DNA of 64,000 bases from Aurantiacibacter marinus. GTDB lineage: Bacteria; Pseudomonadota; Alphaproteobacteria; Sphingomonadales; Sphingomonadaceae. Shown here piece by piece: positions 26,126 through 35,161 of the stretch. Within the stretch, counting starts at the first letter, position 1. Every line of letters begins with the position of its first letter. The notes beneath the pieces are model-generated. The model did not search any database. It was not told where the DNA came from and was given only the letters and a program-made list of their open reading frames with translations. The stretch lies in assembly GCF_001021555.1 (NCBI RefSeq), contig NZ_LDCP01000002.1, positions 310,001-374,000 of the forward strand, in the 5' to 3' direction. Both the position numbers and the translations under genes were made by a program.

Positions 26126-27601
26126 ATGAACTTTACCCATCCCTTCAAGGACGCGGACGGTGACGACAAGCTGCATGAAGAATGCGGCGTTTTCGGCATT
26201 ATTGGCGGAGAAGAGGCTTCAGCGACAACTGCGCTAGGCCTTCACGCGTTGCAACATCGCGGGCAGGAAGCTGTCGGCATCAGCAGTTTTGACGGCACCG
26301 AGTTTTTCAGCCGCCGGGCGCTGGGCCATGTGGCGGACAATTTCTCCACCGCTGAATCGCTAGCCGAACTTCCCGGTCGCATGGCCGGCGGTCACGTGCG
26401 CTATTCCACAACCGGCGGCGCGGGTCTGCGCAATGTCCAACCGCTGTATGCTGACCTTGCAAGCGGCGGGTTCGCCGTGGCGCACAATGGGAATATTTCC
26501 AACGCCCGCACCTTGCGTCAAGAATTGGTCCACAAGGGCGCCATCTTCCAATCCACTTCCGATACCGAGGTGATTATCCACCTGGTGGCAACCAGCCGCT
26601 TCCCGACGATGCTCGATAAGCTGGTTGATGCGCTGCGTATGGTCGAAGGTGCTTATGCGCTGATTGTGATGACGCCGCGCGGCATGGCCGCCTGCCGCGA
26701 TCCGCTGGGCGTGCGCCCGCTGGTTATGGGCAAGCTGGGCGATGCCACGGTCTTCGCCAGCGAAACCGTTGCACTGGATGTGGTTGGCGCAGATTTCGTG
26801 CGGCAGGTTGATCCGGGTGAATTGATCGAGGTCGATTTCGACGGCACGATCCGTACGCACCGCCCATTCGGTAATGTGTCCCCGCGCCCATGTATTTTCG
26901 AACATGTCTATTTCAGCCGGCCCGACTCGGTCTTCAATGATCGGTCTGTGTACGACAGCCGCAAGAACATCGGCATTGAACTCGCCAAAGAAGCGCCCTG
27001 TGACGCCGATCTCGTGGTGCCGGTACCCGATAGCGGCGTCCCTGCTGCCATCGGTTTCGCTCAGCAAAGCGGCATTCCGTTCGAACTGGGCATTATTCGG
27101 TCCCACTATGTCGGGCGGACCTTCATCCAGCCGTCGGATGGTGCTCGCCATGCCGGTGTGAAGCGCAAGCACAATGCCAATCGCGCCATCGTCGAAGGCA
27201 AGAGCATCGTCCTGATCGACGATTCCATCGTTCGCGGCACCACCAGCATGAAGATCGTCCAGATCATGCGCGATGCAGGCGCAAAGGAAGTGCATTTCCG
27301 CGTGGCCAGCCCGCCGACTGCGCACAGTTGTTATTACGGGGTCGACACGCCCGAACGTTCGAAGCTGCTGGCAGGGCGGATGGATCTTGCAGCAATGCGC
27401 GAGTTTATCCGGGCTGACAGCCTGGCCTTCGTCAGCTTTGACGGATTATACCGCGCTGTCGGATTGGCCGGGCGGGACAATGATAATCCGCAATATTGCG
27501 ATGCCTGCTTCAGCGGTGAATATCCCACTCCGCTGACCGACCTCACCGCCAAGACCCTTGGTGAGGCGCAGCTTTCACTCCCCGTAAACGAGGAAGCCTG
27601 A
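26126..27601 (+). CDS. purF: Amidophosphoribosyltransferase
   Basis: PurF makes phosphoribosylamine from PRPP and glutamine, the first step of purine synthesis. The 491-residue protein starts with a 19-residue propeptide followed by Cys20 (EECGVFGI), the N-terminal nucleophile exposed after cleavage. Glutaminase motifs LHALQHRGQEAVGI and RYSTTGG follow. The PRPP loop VLIDDSIVRGTTS lies in the C-terminal half. The C-terminal Cys pair in YCDACFSG could bind an Fe-S cluster as in Bacillus PurF. It overlaps the next gene by TGATG. Confidence 0.96.
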   Translation: MNFTHPFKDADGDDKLHEECGVFGIIGGEEASATTALGLHALQHRGQEAVGISSFDGTEFFSRRALGHVADNFSTAESLAELPGRMAGGHVRYSTTGGAGLRNVQPLYADLASGGFAVAHNGNISNARTLRQELVHKGAIFQSTSDTEVIIHLVATSRFPTMLDKLVDALRMVEGAYALIVMTPRGMAACRDPLGVRPLVMGKLGDATVFASETVALDVVGADFVRQVDPGELIEVDFDGTIRTHRPFGNVSPRPCIFEHVYFSRPDSVFNDRSVYDSRKNIGIELAKEAPCDADLVVPVPDSGVPAAIGFAQQSGIPFELGIIRSHYVGRTFIQPSDGARHAGVKRKHNANRAIVEGKSIVLIDDSIVRGTTSMKIVQIMRDAGAKEVHFRVASPPTAHSCYYGVDTPERSKLLAGRMDLAAMREFIRADSLAFVSFDGLYRAVGLAGRDNDNPQYCDACFSGEYPTPLTDLTAKTLGEAQLSLPVNEEA

Positions 27602-28335
27602 TGAACGACGCAGTTTCCGACAGCTCGCCGATGGCGGGCAAGATCGCGCTTGTGACAGGTGCCAGCCGCGGTATCGGCGCAGCCACGGCCGTCGCGCTTG
27701 CGGCAAAGGGTGCGCAGGTTGTTCTCACAGCCCGCAAGACCCGCGATCTGGAAGCAGTAGAAGACCGGATTCATGATGCAGGAGGCAGCGCGACCATTGC
27801 TCCGCTCGACCTGACCGATGGAGAATCAATTGGCCGCCTTGCACAGGCTATTGCCGAGCGCTGGCAAAAACTTGATTACCTGATCATCAACGCTGCCCAA
27901 ATGCCCACTTTGACGCCTGTCACACAGATTGAGCCGAAGCAGTTCAATCAGGCGCTGACGCTCAATGTGCTCGCCACCCAAGCGCTGCTTGCTGCGTTCG
28001 ATCCTTTGCTGAAACGCGCAGATGCCGGACGTATTGTCGGCCTGACCAGTTCTGTCGGCACCGATCCGAGGCCATTCTGGGGTGCCTATGCTGCTTCCAA
28101 GGCAGCGTTCGAAGTGCTGCTGCAATCCCACGCGAAGGAAGTTGAGCGCATCTCCAAAATCCGTGTCGCAATCGTTGATCCAGGCGCGACTCGCACCACG
28201 ATGCGTGAACGCGCCTACCCCGGTGAAGACCCGCAAACGGTCAAGCCGCCAGAGGCCGTGGCAGACCGCATTGCTGCGCTGCTGGAGGAAGACTTTGCCA
28301 ACCTCCACCGCGAAAGAGTGGAAATATCCGCTTAA
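27601..28335 (+). CDS. SDR-family oxidoreductase
   Basis: This 244-residue classical short-chain dehydrogenase has TGASRGIGAATAVALA (cofactor loop), INAAQMPTL in place of the more common NNAG, the Ser of LTSSVG, and the catalytic YAASKAAFE. The substrate is unknown. The start is coupled to purF (TGATG), an arrangement conserved in sphingomonads, so it is co-expressed with purine synthesis without a known biochemical link. Confidence 0.9.
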   Translation: MNDAVSDSSPMAGKIALVTGASRGIGAATAVALAAKGAQVVLTARKTRDLEAVEDRIHDAGGSATIAPLDLTDGESIGRLAQAIAERWQKLDYLIINAAQMPTLTPVTQIEPKQFNQALTLNVLATQALLAAFDPLLKRADAGRIVGLTSSVGTDPRPFWGAYAASKAAFEVLLQSHAKEVERISKIRVAIVDPGATRTTMRERAYPGEDPQTVKPPEAVADRIAALLEEDFANLHRERVEISA

Positions 28336-28439
28336 CCATTTCGGGTAAGTCGTTGGTAAGCAAATCGGCTCATTTTGTGCCAAGCAAAGGCCGTAAGGCC
28401 ATACCAACCACTTCACACCGGAATGGAGCCATAGGCACC

Positions 28440-28787
28440 ATGAATATGCAGAACACTCTAGGCCGCTACGAAGTGGCCGCACAGGAAGATCGCAGCGCGC
28501 CGCGCACGCGGATCATGATCCCCGCGCAGTTACGGGCTTCTGGCAATCGGGCCTTTCAGACGGTCGTGAACGATCTGTCGCTGTCCGGCTTTTCGGCAAC
28601 GGCGGTAAACCGCATGCATGTCGGTTCGGTCTGTTGGCTCACCCTGCCCGGCCTGGAATCGCTTCAGGCTGAAGTGGTGTGGTGGGAAAACGGCACAGCT
28701 GGCTGCGCCTTCACCAATCTGCTTTCGCCGATTGTGCATGACAACATTCTGGCCCGCTATCGCGGCGACGGAAGTTTCCGCTCCTGA
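28440..28787 (+). CDS. PilZ-domain protein (c-di-GMP receptor candidate)
   Basis: The product has 115 residues. The PilZ signature is partly preserved: RSAPRTRIMIPAQLR resembles the RxxxR box and NDLSLSGFSA matches D/N-x-S-x-x-G. A beta-barrel pattern follows (VGSVCWLTLPGLESLQAEVVWW, GCAFTNLLSP). It probably binds c-di-GMP and may adjust motility or polysaccharide output; the stand-alone form gives no output domain. ATG 28440 follows an AGGCACC stretch; a longer frame to 28353 has no PilZ content. Confidence 0.82.
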   Translation: MNMQNTLGRYEVAAQEDRSAPRTRIMIPAQLRASGNRAFQTVVNDLSLSGFSATAVNRMHVGSVCWLTLPGLESLQAEVVWWENGTAGCAFTNLLSPIVHDNILARYRGDGSFRS

Positions 28788-28815
28788 GTTTAAGTACCCT
28801 GACAATTCGGTATCC

Positions 28816-28850
28816 GGGAAAAGGGCTTCGCTTACGGGGCCCTTTTCTTC
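28816..28850. terminator. Bidirectional intrinsic terminator
   Basis: AAAAGGGC (28819-28826) pairs with GCCCTTTT (28839-28846) and the stem is followed by a pyrimidine run on both strands. It lies between the convergent PilZ and wecC genes and can serve both. Confidence 0.75.
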
Positions 28851-28865
28851 TCCGGGAGGCGGCGT

Positions 28866-30134
28866 TCAATCCCGCTCCACCGCAATCGCCTTGCGCGTCG
28901 AGAACATGCCCGTGGTGTCCACCACCGCCTTCGACAAATAGCTATCCGCTTCCAGCCGCTTGAACTGGCGGTGGCCGACAAGGAACGTCACGATATCCGC
29001 TTGCTCGCGCGCTTCGTCTGAGGTGGCGTGGCGCACGTTGGGGCGATTTACCAACGAAGCAGGCAGCGCTGACAGGTTAGGTTCCACAACCAGCACCTGC
29101 GCGCCTTCGATATCCGCGACGGCTTCGACAATCTCAAGCGCGGGGCTTTCGCGCACATCGTCCACGTCGGGCTTGTAGGTTATGCCGTAGCAGGCAATCG
29201 TGGGAACCTTGAACTTGTCCGCCAGCCCGCGGATCGTGCTGACCACGCGGTGCGGCTTGTCGTCATTCACCACGCGCGCCATGCGGATCAGGCGGGCTTC
29301 TTCCGGCGCGCTGGAGACAATGAACCACGGGTCCACCGCGATGCAATGCCCACCCACCCCTGCGCCCGGCATCAGGATGTTCACGCGCGGATGCTGGTTC
29401 GCCAGCTCGCGCACTTGCCAGATATCGGTGCCGAGCTTTTCGCAGATGATCGAAAGTTCATTGGCGAAGGCGATATTCACATCGCGGTATGCGTTTTCGG
29501 ATAGCTTACACAGCTCCGCCACGCGGCTGTCCGTGATGTAGCAGGTGCCCATTACAAAACTTTGATACAGACGCGCGGCCTGCTGCGCGCAATTGGTGGT
29601 TAGTCCGCCGATGATCCGGTCATTACTGACCAGTTCGCGCAGCATTTGCCCCGGCAAAATGCGTTCCGGGCAATGGCACAGCGCCACATCGGCCTCTCGG
29701 TCTTCATCGCGGTAACGCGGGAAAGTGAGATCGGGGCGCTCCTCGGCCAATATCTCGCCCAGCCGCTCGGTTGAGCCAACGGGTGAGGTCGATTCGAGAA
29801 TGACAACATTGCCCTTCTCAAGCACCGGCGCGATGGTGCGCGCGGCAGCTTCTACAAACGCCATGTCCGGACCTTCGTTCACCATCGGCGTGGGAACTGC
29901 GATCAGGAAAAATTCAGCTGGTTCGGGCGTAGTCGTCGCGCGCAGGCGTTTGGTGTCGACAGCAGCGGACAGCAGCATCTGCAAGTCCGGTTCCTGAAAA
30001 TGCGCCTGCCCTGCGTTCACCGCGTCAACAACGCTCTGGTTCACATCGAGCCCGATAACTTCGTGTCCCCTGCTCGCCAGCATGGCGGCGGTTGGCAGGC
30101 CGATATAGCCCAGCCCCACGGTGCAAACTTTCAT
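28866..30134 (-). CDS. wecC: UDP-N-acetyl-D-mannosamine dehydrogenase
   Basis: This 422-residue UDP-sugar dehydrogenase oxidises UDP-ManNAc to UDP-ManNAcA. It shows the Rossmann start VCTVGLGYIGLPTAAMLA, the catalytic Lys/Asn region ELCKLSENAYRDVNIAFANEL, the active-site Cys in GGHCIAVDPWF, and the C-terminal ITYKPDVDDVRESPALEIV. It overlaps wecB by ATGA, which supports the paired wecB-wecC function. The product feeds surface polysaccharide. Confidence 0.95.
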   Translation of the reverse strand: MKVCTVGLGYIGLPTAAMLASRGHEVIGLDVNQSVVDAVNAGQAHFQEPDLQMLLSAAVDTKRLRATTTPEPAEFFLIAVPTPMVNEGPDMAFVEAAARTIAPVLEKGNVVILESTSPVGSTERLGEILAEERPDLTFPRYRDEDREADVALCHCPERILPGQMLRELVSNDRIIGGLTTNCAQQAARLYQSFVMGTCYITDSRVAELCKLSENAYRDVNIAFANELSIICEKLGTDIWQVRELANQHPRVNILMPGAGVGGHCIAVDPWFIVSSAPEEARLIRMARVVNDDKPHRVVSTIRGLADKFKVPTIACYGITYKPDVDDVRESPALEIVEAVADIEGAQVLVVEPNLSALPASLVNRPNVRHATSDEAREQADIVTFLVGHRQFKRLEADSYLSKAVVDTTGMFSTRKAIAVERD

Positions 30135-31324
30135 TGTGCTTGATCCTTCGGGACTTGCGCAGACTTTACGAATTCAGCGACCGACGCGGCGATTTTCTGT
30201 GATGCCGTGCCGTCGCCATAAGGAAAAACCTTGCGCGCGCGGCGGCCGTAATGGTCGGGATCAGACAGGAGGCGCGTTGCCGCGGCCACAATCCCGTCAA
30301 CATCGGTGCCAACCAATTGGGCAACGCCGGTGGCAACTGCTTCGGGGCGCTCCGTCACTTCGCGCATAACCAGCACCGGCTTACCCAGCGCGGGCGCTTC
30401 TTCCTGAATGCCGCCGCTGTCGGTCAGCACGAAATGCGAAGCCTGCATCAGCGCGACCATCTGCACGTAATCGACTGGCGGGATAAGGTGGATGGAACTT
30501 GTGTCGCCAAGTCTGCGTTCGACCACTTCTTTCACTTGAGGGTTGAGGTGGACGGGATAGACGATCTCTACATCGCCGCGCGCGGCGATCGTGCCCAGTG
30601 CATCACAAATCCGGCCAAACCCGTCACCGAAGCTTTCACGGCGATGCCCCGTCACGAGAATGAGCTTCTTCGCCGGGTCAAGCGTGAGGCCGAGCGATTT
30701 TGTTTCATCACCCTTCAGGCCGTTTGCGACATGCAGCAAGGCATCGATCCCGGAATTGCCGGTAATCTCTATATGGCGTGTCTTGTCGCGCTTCACCGGG
30801 CGTTCTGCGCGCAGGTTCTGCACCGCCATGCTGGTTGGTGCCCACAAAAGCTGCGCTAGCGCATCAATGGAAATGCGGTTGTATTCCTCTGGCCAAGGGC
30901 GCTGGATATCATGGCTTCGCAAGCCTGCTTCCACATGCCCCACCGGCACGCGCGCATAAAATGCTGCAAGGGCAGCGGCCATGGCGGACGTTGTGTCGCC
31001 GTGCACCATCACCAGTCCCGGATCATACTCAGCAATCAGACGCTCCATTTCCTTGAGCACGCGCGAGGTAATATCACCCAGCGTTTGCCCCGGCGTCATC
31101 AGATCCAGGTCGATGTCTGGCTGTTCGCCAAACACGGCAAACACCTGATCGAGCATCTGGCGATGCTGGCCGGTGGTGACGACCTTCAGATCCACCTCCG
31201 GCACTTGCCGCAGAGCGCGCACAACGGGCAGCATCTTGATCGCTTCCGGCCTGGTGCCGATTACGAGCAGAACTGGCGTCACCTGGTGAGCGCCGACGAG
31301 AGAGGATGGATTGAGTTCGACCAC
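30131..31324 (-). CDS. wecB: UDP-N-acetylglucosamine 2-epimerase (non-hydrolysing)
   Basis: This 397-residue enzyme epimerises UDP-GlcNAc to UDP-ManNAc, the substrate of WecC. Motifs are LLVIGTRPEAIKMLPVV, HGDTTSAMAAALAAFYARVPVGHVEAGLRS, ILVTGHRRESFGDGF and LTDSGGIQEEAPALGKPVLVMR. The start is GTG at 31324. Downstream overlap with wecC is 4 bases. Confidence 0.95.
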   Translation of the reverse strand: MVELNPSSLVGAHQVTPVLLVIGTRPEAIKMLPVVRALRQVPEVDLKVVTTGQHRQMLDQVFAVFGEQPDIDLDLMTPGQTLGDITSRVLKEMERLIAEYDPGLVMVHGDTTSAMAAALAAFYARVPVGHVEAGLRSHDIQRPWPEEYNRISIDALAQLLWAPTSMAVQNLRAERPVKRDKTRHIEITGNSGIDALLHVANGLKGDETKSLGLTLDPAKKLILVTGHRRESFGDGFGRICDALGTIAARGDVEIVYPVHLNPQVKEVVERRLGDTSSIHLIPPVDYVQMVALMQASHFVLTDSGGIQEEAPALGKPVLVMREVTERPEAVATGVAQLVGTDVDGIVAAATRLLSDPDHYGRRARKVFPYGDGTASQKIAASVAEFVKSAQVPKDQAQ

Positions 31325-31370
31325 GAACCCGCTCTAGCAAGCCCGCGTAAAAATAGTCCTACCGGGACAT

Positions 31371-32594
31371 TCACCTTATTGCACTGTCTGTCCGGCCAGC
31401 GCCGCCGCGCGCGTCAACGGCGGCCTGCACCACTTCATAAAACGCATCACGTTGCGCCATGGCTCCGCCTTCACCCCTGCCATCGGGCCAATTGGCGTTG
31501 CTGGCAATAATGAGGTCCCGTGCAGGATCGATGAAAATACCCTGCCCGAACAAACCGCGCGCGGCGTAGGCTGCACCGGGATAGGTCCACCATTGATAGC
31601 CGTAACCAACTGATCGGCCACCCGTTTCATACAGAGACTGGGTCGCCTCCTCAAACCAGCCCTCAGGCACCATTTGCGCCCCGCCAGCTTCCCCGCCGCC
31701 CATGACAAAAAGGCCAAAACGCGCCATGTCGCGCGTACTCGCCTGAATGCAGCAGCCGGATATCTCGCTGCCGGTACTGGACAGCAGCCATGTGGCATCC
31801 TGTTCCATGCCAAACGGTGCCCAGACTTTCTCAGACAGGTAGTCAGCCAGATTCTTGCCTGTCGCCTCGCGCACCAACATACCGATCATGTTCGTCTCGC
31901 CGGTATTATATTGCCACCGCGTACCCGGCTCTGCATCGCGCGGAAGCTGGCGCATGTAATCAACCAGAGCGTCGACGCCCTGCTGGGTGGTTACATGCTC
32001 GTTGAAGCGTGCGACGTCGCTTTCGGGGTCGTTGTAATCCTCGCTCCACTGAATGCCGCTGGTCATGGTCAGAAGCTGCTTGATCGTAACACCATCATAG
32101 GCGGAGCCCGCAAGGTCGGGCAGATACTGCGTCACAAGATCATCCACGCTGCCAATATTGCCATCGGCAATGGCTGCACCGACCAATGTAGAAGTAAGGC
32201 TTTTCGCGACGGAGAAGCTGGTCCAGCGGCCTTGTGCAGTAAAGTCACTGTCATAGCGTTCCAGTACCACCTCACCGTCCAGCACAATCACGATTGCAGC
32301 TGAATTTTGCGCGTCGGCAAAGGCATCAAGGTCGAAATCACCAAGGTCCAGCGTTTCGCCTTCAGGCAAGGGATAAGTCGGTCCCCCCGCCTCGATCACA
32401 CGTGACTGGGCGAGTGCCGGCAGCGCATCCATCGCACGGAAGGCAGCGTTGCGCGTATCGTAATCCCAGAACAGCACATTGCGGTCTGTCGGCATATTCG
32501 CGATCAGGTTGCGTTGGTCTTGATCAAGCGAGTACCAGCCAATCCCGAACAGCCCCGCCAGAGCAACAGCGATAACGAGCAGCCACTTTTTCAT
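31371..32594 (-). CDS. Serine hydrolase (class C beta-lactamase/esterase fold), paralogue 1
   Basis: The product has 407 residues. An N-terminal membrane segment (WLLVIAVALAGLFGIGWY) suggests export or anchoring. The catalytic SxxK is SVAK at 128-131 and the Y-x-N-like motif is YNTGETN from Tyr230. The C-terminal part has GYGYQWWTYPG and GQGIFIDPARDLIIASNANWP. This pattern fits carboxylesterase or 6-aminohexanoate-dimer-hydrolase-like proteins more than true AmpC enzymes. It is about two-thirds identical by eye to the gene immediately upstream, so the pair is a tandem duplication. Confidence 0.85.
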   Translation of the reverse strand: MKKWLLVIAVALAGLFGIGWYSLDQDQRNLIANMPTDRNVLFWDYDTRNAAFRAMDALPALAQSRVIEAGGPTYPLPEGETLDLGDFDLDAFADAQNSAAIVIVLDGEVVLERYDSDFTAQGRWTSFSVAKSLTSTLVGAAIADGNIGSVDDLVTQYLPDLAGSAYDGVTIKQLLTMTSGIQWSEDYNDPESDVARFNEHVTTQQGVDALVDYMRQLPRDAEPGTRWQYNTGETNMIGMLVREATGKNLADYLSEKVWAPFGMEQDATWLLSSTGSEISGCCIQASTRDMARFGLFVMGGGEAGGAQMVPEGWFEEATQSLYETGGRSVGYGYQWWTYPGAAYAARGLFGQGIFIDPARDLIIASNANWPDGRGEGGAMAQRDAFYEVVQAAVDARGGAGRTDSAIR

Positions 32595-32618
32595 GGTTTG
32601 AGCCTTTGCGTCAGTTGC

Positions 32619-33863
32619 TTATTCGCTGCCGCGCGCATCGACAGCTGCCATCACCGCACGGTAAAATCCGAAGGTTCGCGCACCCGTTCCGTTGCCGCCA
32701 GATGCCTGAGGCCAATTCGAATTGGTGGCAATGACCAGGTTTCGCGCGGGATCGATGAAGATGCCCTGCCCGAAGATTCCTTGCGCCGCATAGATTTCGC
32801 CGGGGAAGGTCCACCATTGGTAGCCATATCCGCGGCCCGAATCGCCAAGCGAAACAACCGGAGACGTTGCTTCGGCAAACCAGCCCTCTGGCACAACGCG
32901 CTCTCCGTTGATCATGCCGTCACCCAAGGTCAGAAGCCCAAAACGCGCCATGTCGCGGGTGCCTGCCTGAATGCAGCAACCGGCAATTTCCTGCCCGGTG
33001 TTGCCAAGCAGCCATGTGGCATCATGCGCCATCCCGAACGGTACCCAGACCTTTTCAGACAGGTAATCCGCCAAGGTTTTCCCGGTTGCTTCTGTCACCA
33101 GCACGCCGACCAGATTGGTTTCCCCGGTACTGTAATTCCAATTCGTGCCAGGATCAGAAGCGCGCGGCAAATTGCGCAAGTAGCTGACTGTTGGATCGAA
33201 GCCATCTTCATCCACATGATTGTTGAATTGTGCGACGTCCGAATTCGGATCACCGTAGTCTTCGTTCCACTGCACACCCGAAGTCATCGTCAACAGTTGG
33301 CGTATCGAAACGCCATCATAGGCGGAACCGCGCAAATCGGTGATGTAGTCTGTGACAGGATCATCGAGACTGGTGATATATCCATCAACGATTGCTGCAC
33401 CGACAAGGGTAGATGTCAGGCTTTTGGCCACCGAAAAGCTGGTCCAGCGTTCGTCCGCAGAAAAGCCGAGGCCGTAACGCTCCAGCACAATCTCGCCGTC
33501 CAATACTACGATGATTGCGGCAGTGCTTTGCTCCTGCATGAAACCATCCAGATCAAAGTCACCCAGATCAAGCGTTTCGCCTATCGGCAACGATACCGCG
33601 TTCCCGCTCGCAGCAATGGTTCGTGATTCGGCCAATTGCGGCATCTGGTCCATCACCCGGAAAGCTGCTGCGCGCTGTTCCTGGCTCCAGAACAGGACAT
33701 TGCGATCGGTTGGCATGGCGACAGCGTTGGTCGACATTGCCTGCGGGGCAGGCGGCGCCGTTGCTGCTACAGTGGCGATCGGTTCCGCATGATTGGCGGT
33801 GCAGCCTGCCAGAAGCATTCCGGCCAAAGTCAGAGCATAGCCGCCACGTATCTTGCTGTTCAT
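32619..33863 (-). CDS. Serine hydrolase (class C beta-lactamase/esterase fold), lipoprotein paralogue 2
   Basis: The product has 414 residues. The signal peptide ends in the lipobox LLAGC (Cys21), so it is probably a lipoprotein, unlike its tandem copy, which has a plain hydrophobic segment. A 30-residue Ala/Pro/Thr linker follows. The shared domain begins at PTDRNVLFW; SVAK is at 144-147 and YSTGETN starts at Tyr244. The ATG 33863 overlaps the cfa stop (ATGA), so translation is coupled to cfa. Confidence 0.87.
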   Translation of the reverse strand: MNSKIRGGYALTLAGMLLAGCTANHAEPIATVAATAPPAPQAMSTNAVAMPTDRNVLFWSQEQRAAAFRVMDQMPQLAESRTIAASGNAVSLPIGETLDLGDFDLDGFMQEQSTAAIIVVLDGEIVLERYGLGFSADERWTSFSVAKSLTSTLVGAAIVDGYITSLDDPVTDYITDLRGSAYDGVSIRQLLTMTSGVQWNEDYGDPNSDVAQFNNHVDEDGFDPTVSYLRNLPRASDPGTNWNYSTGETNLVGVLVTEATGKTLADYLSEKVWVPFGMAHDATWLLGNTGQEIAGCCIQAGTRDMARFGLLTLGDGMINGERVVPEGWFAEATSPVVSLGDSGRGYGYQWWTFPGEIYAAQGIFGQGIFIDPARNLVIATNSNWPQASGGNGTGARTFGFYRAVMAAVDARGSE

Positions 33864-35074
33864 CCAGTTTGCCCTTTCACAAGTGTTACCTGGCTTACCG
33901 TAATCCCGCCGCCGCGAAAGCCGCCTTCGCAATACATCAGGTAAAACCGCCAAAGGTCGCGAAAACGGCCGTCGAAGCCTGAGGGCAGCTGATTGGCGAT
34001 CGCTGCAGCGTCGAAGCGCTCGCGCCAGATTTTCAGGGTTTCGGCATAGTCGAGGGCGAAATCTTCCTGATCGGTCCAAACCAATCCGCGTGCCTCGGCC
34101 AACTGGCGGAATTCGCTGGTGCGGATCAGCAGACCTCCCGGGAAGACATAGGCCTGAATGAAGTCGGCACTTCTGGCGTAGGCATCGAACAGATCGTCGC
34201 GCATGGCGATGAACTGGATCGCCGCCTTACCGCCGGGTTTAAGATTTCTGGCAATGCAGTCCATGAATGTGGGCCAGTATTCACGGCCGAGGGCCTCCAC
34301 CATCTCGACACTGACGATGGCATCGAATTGCCCGGCGGTATCGCGGTAATCCTGCTTCAGGAATTGCACGCCGGGATGGTGCATCCGCGCCCAGTCCAGC
34401 TGTTCATCCGATAGGCTGATCGCATCGACCCGCGCGCCATTTTGCGCAAAATGCGCTGACAGTGCGCCCCAGCCACAACCGATTTCGAGCAGGCCTTCAG
34501 GGCTGCCAAGCCGCTGCGACAATCGGTCCCACTTGCGGCGCTGCGCAGCCTCCAGATCGCCCCCGTCCGTCTGATACGCGCTGGAATAGCTCATCGTCGG
34601 ATCAAGCCATGCGGCGTAGAAATCATTACCGAGATCGTAATGTGCGTGGATGTTCTTTTCAGCCTGCGCCTTGGTATTGCGATTCAGTGCGTGCAGCGCC
34701 CTTGCCGCCCAGCGCCATGGGCCTTTTGCCCGCGCCGTGTCGCCCAGGGAATCGCTGTTCGCGACGAACAGGGCGAAGAAGTTGACAGGATCAGGACTGG
34801 ACCACTCGGCTGCTTCCCATGCCTGATACAGGCCGATGGAGCCATTGGTGGCGATGCGTAGCAATGCGCGCCAATCGTGCAGGGTGACATCGCATTCGAA
34901 ACCAGGTGCACGCCCGCCCAAGGTGCAGCGCGAACCATCGGGCAAGGTGCCGTGCAAAGTGCCGCGTTCAAGCCCGCGATCTATGATTTCAAGCAGGCGG
35001 TTGGTGGCAGGGGTAAAGAGACGCGCAACAAAACCTGGCTCCGCCGCATAACGCCGCCCGCTTTCGAGCAGCAT
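33860..35074 (-). CDS. cfa: Cyclopropane-fatty-acyl-phospholipid synthase family protein
   Basis: This SAM-dependent enzyme methylenates cis double bonds in membrane phospholipid acyl chains. Of about 404 residues, the N-terminal part is lipid-binding and the C-terminal half is the methyltransferase: ENIHAHYDLGNDFYAAWLDPTMSYSSA (read in two parts), LLEIGCGWGALSAHFA, ISLSDEQLDWA, VEMVEALGREYW, and a C-terminal YCEGGFRGGGITVSQ. ATG 35074 has GAGGAGG directly before it; ATG 35101 is an alternative. It follows the photolyase gene by about 90 bases. Confidence 0.92.
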   Translation of the reverse strand: MLLESGRRYAAEPGFVARLFTPATNRLLEIIDRGLERGTLHGTLPDGSRCTLGGRAPGFECDVTLHDWRALLRIATNGSIGLYQAWEAAEWSSPDPVNFFALFVANSDSLGDTARAKGPWRWAARALHALNRNTKAQAEKNIHAHYDLGNDFYAAWLDPTMSYSSAYQTDGGDLEAAQRRKWDRLSQRLGSPEGLLEIGCGWGALSAHFAQNGARVDAISLSDEQLDWARMHHPGVQFLKQDYRDTAGQFDAIVSVEMVEALGREYWPTFMDCIARNLKPGGKAAIQFIAMRDDLFDAYARSADFIQAYVFPGGLLIRTSEFRQLAEARGLVWTDQEDFALDYAETLKIWRERFDAAAIANQLPSGFDGRFRDLWRFYLMYCEGGFRGGGITVSQVTLVKGQTG

Positions 35075-35161
35075 GCCTCCTCTTTCGTCTTGCGCCTGCA
35101 TCCGGGCGCTTATGGCGGGCCTCCATGACAGGGGCAAGCTCAGCGGGGCGTTCTTCGCAGT

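Noticed and set aside
31371-33863. AmpC-type antibiotic resistance genes
   Set aside because: The SxxK fold is present, but motifs around YNT/YST-GETN and the C-terminal GQGIF fit esterase-like relatives; resistance is not supported.
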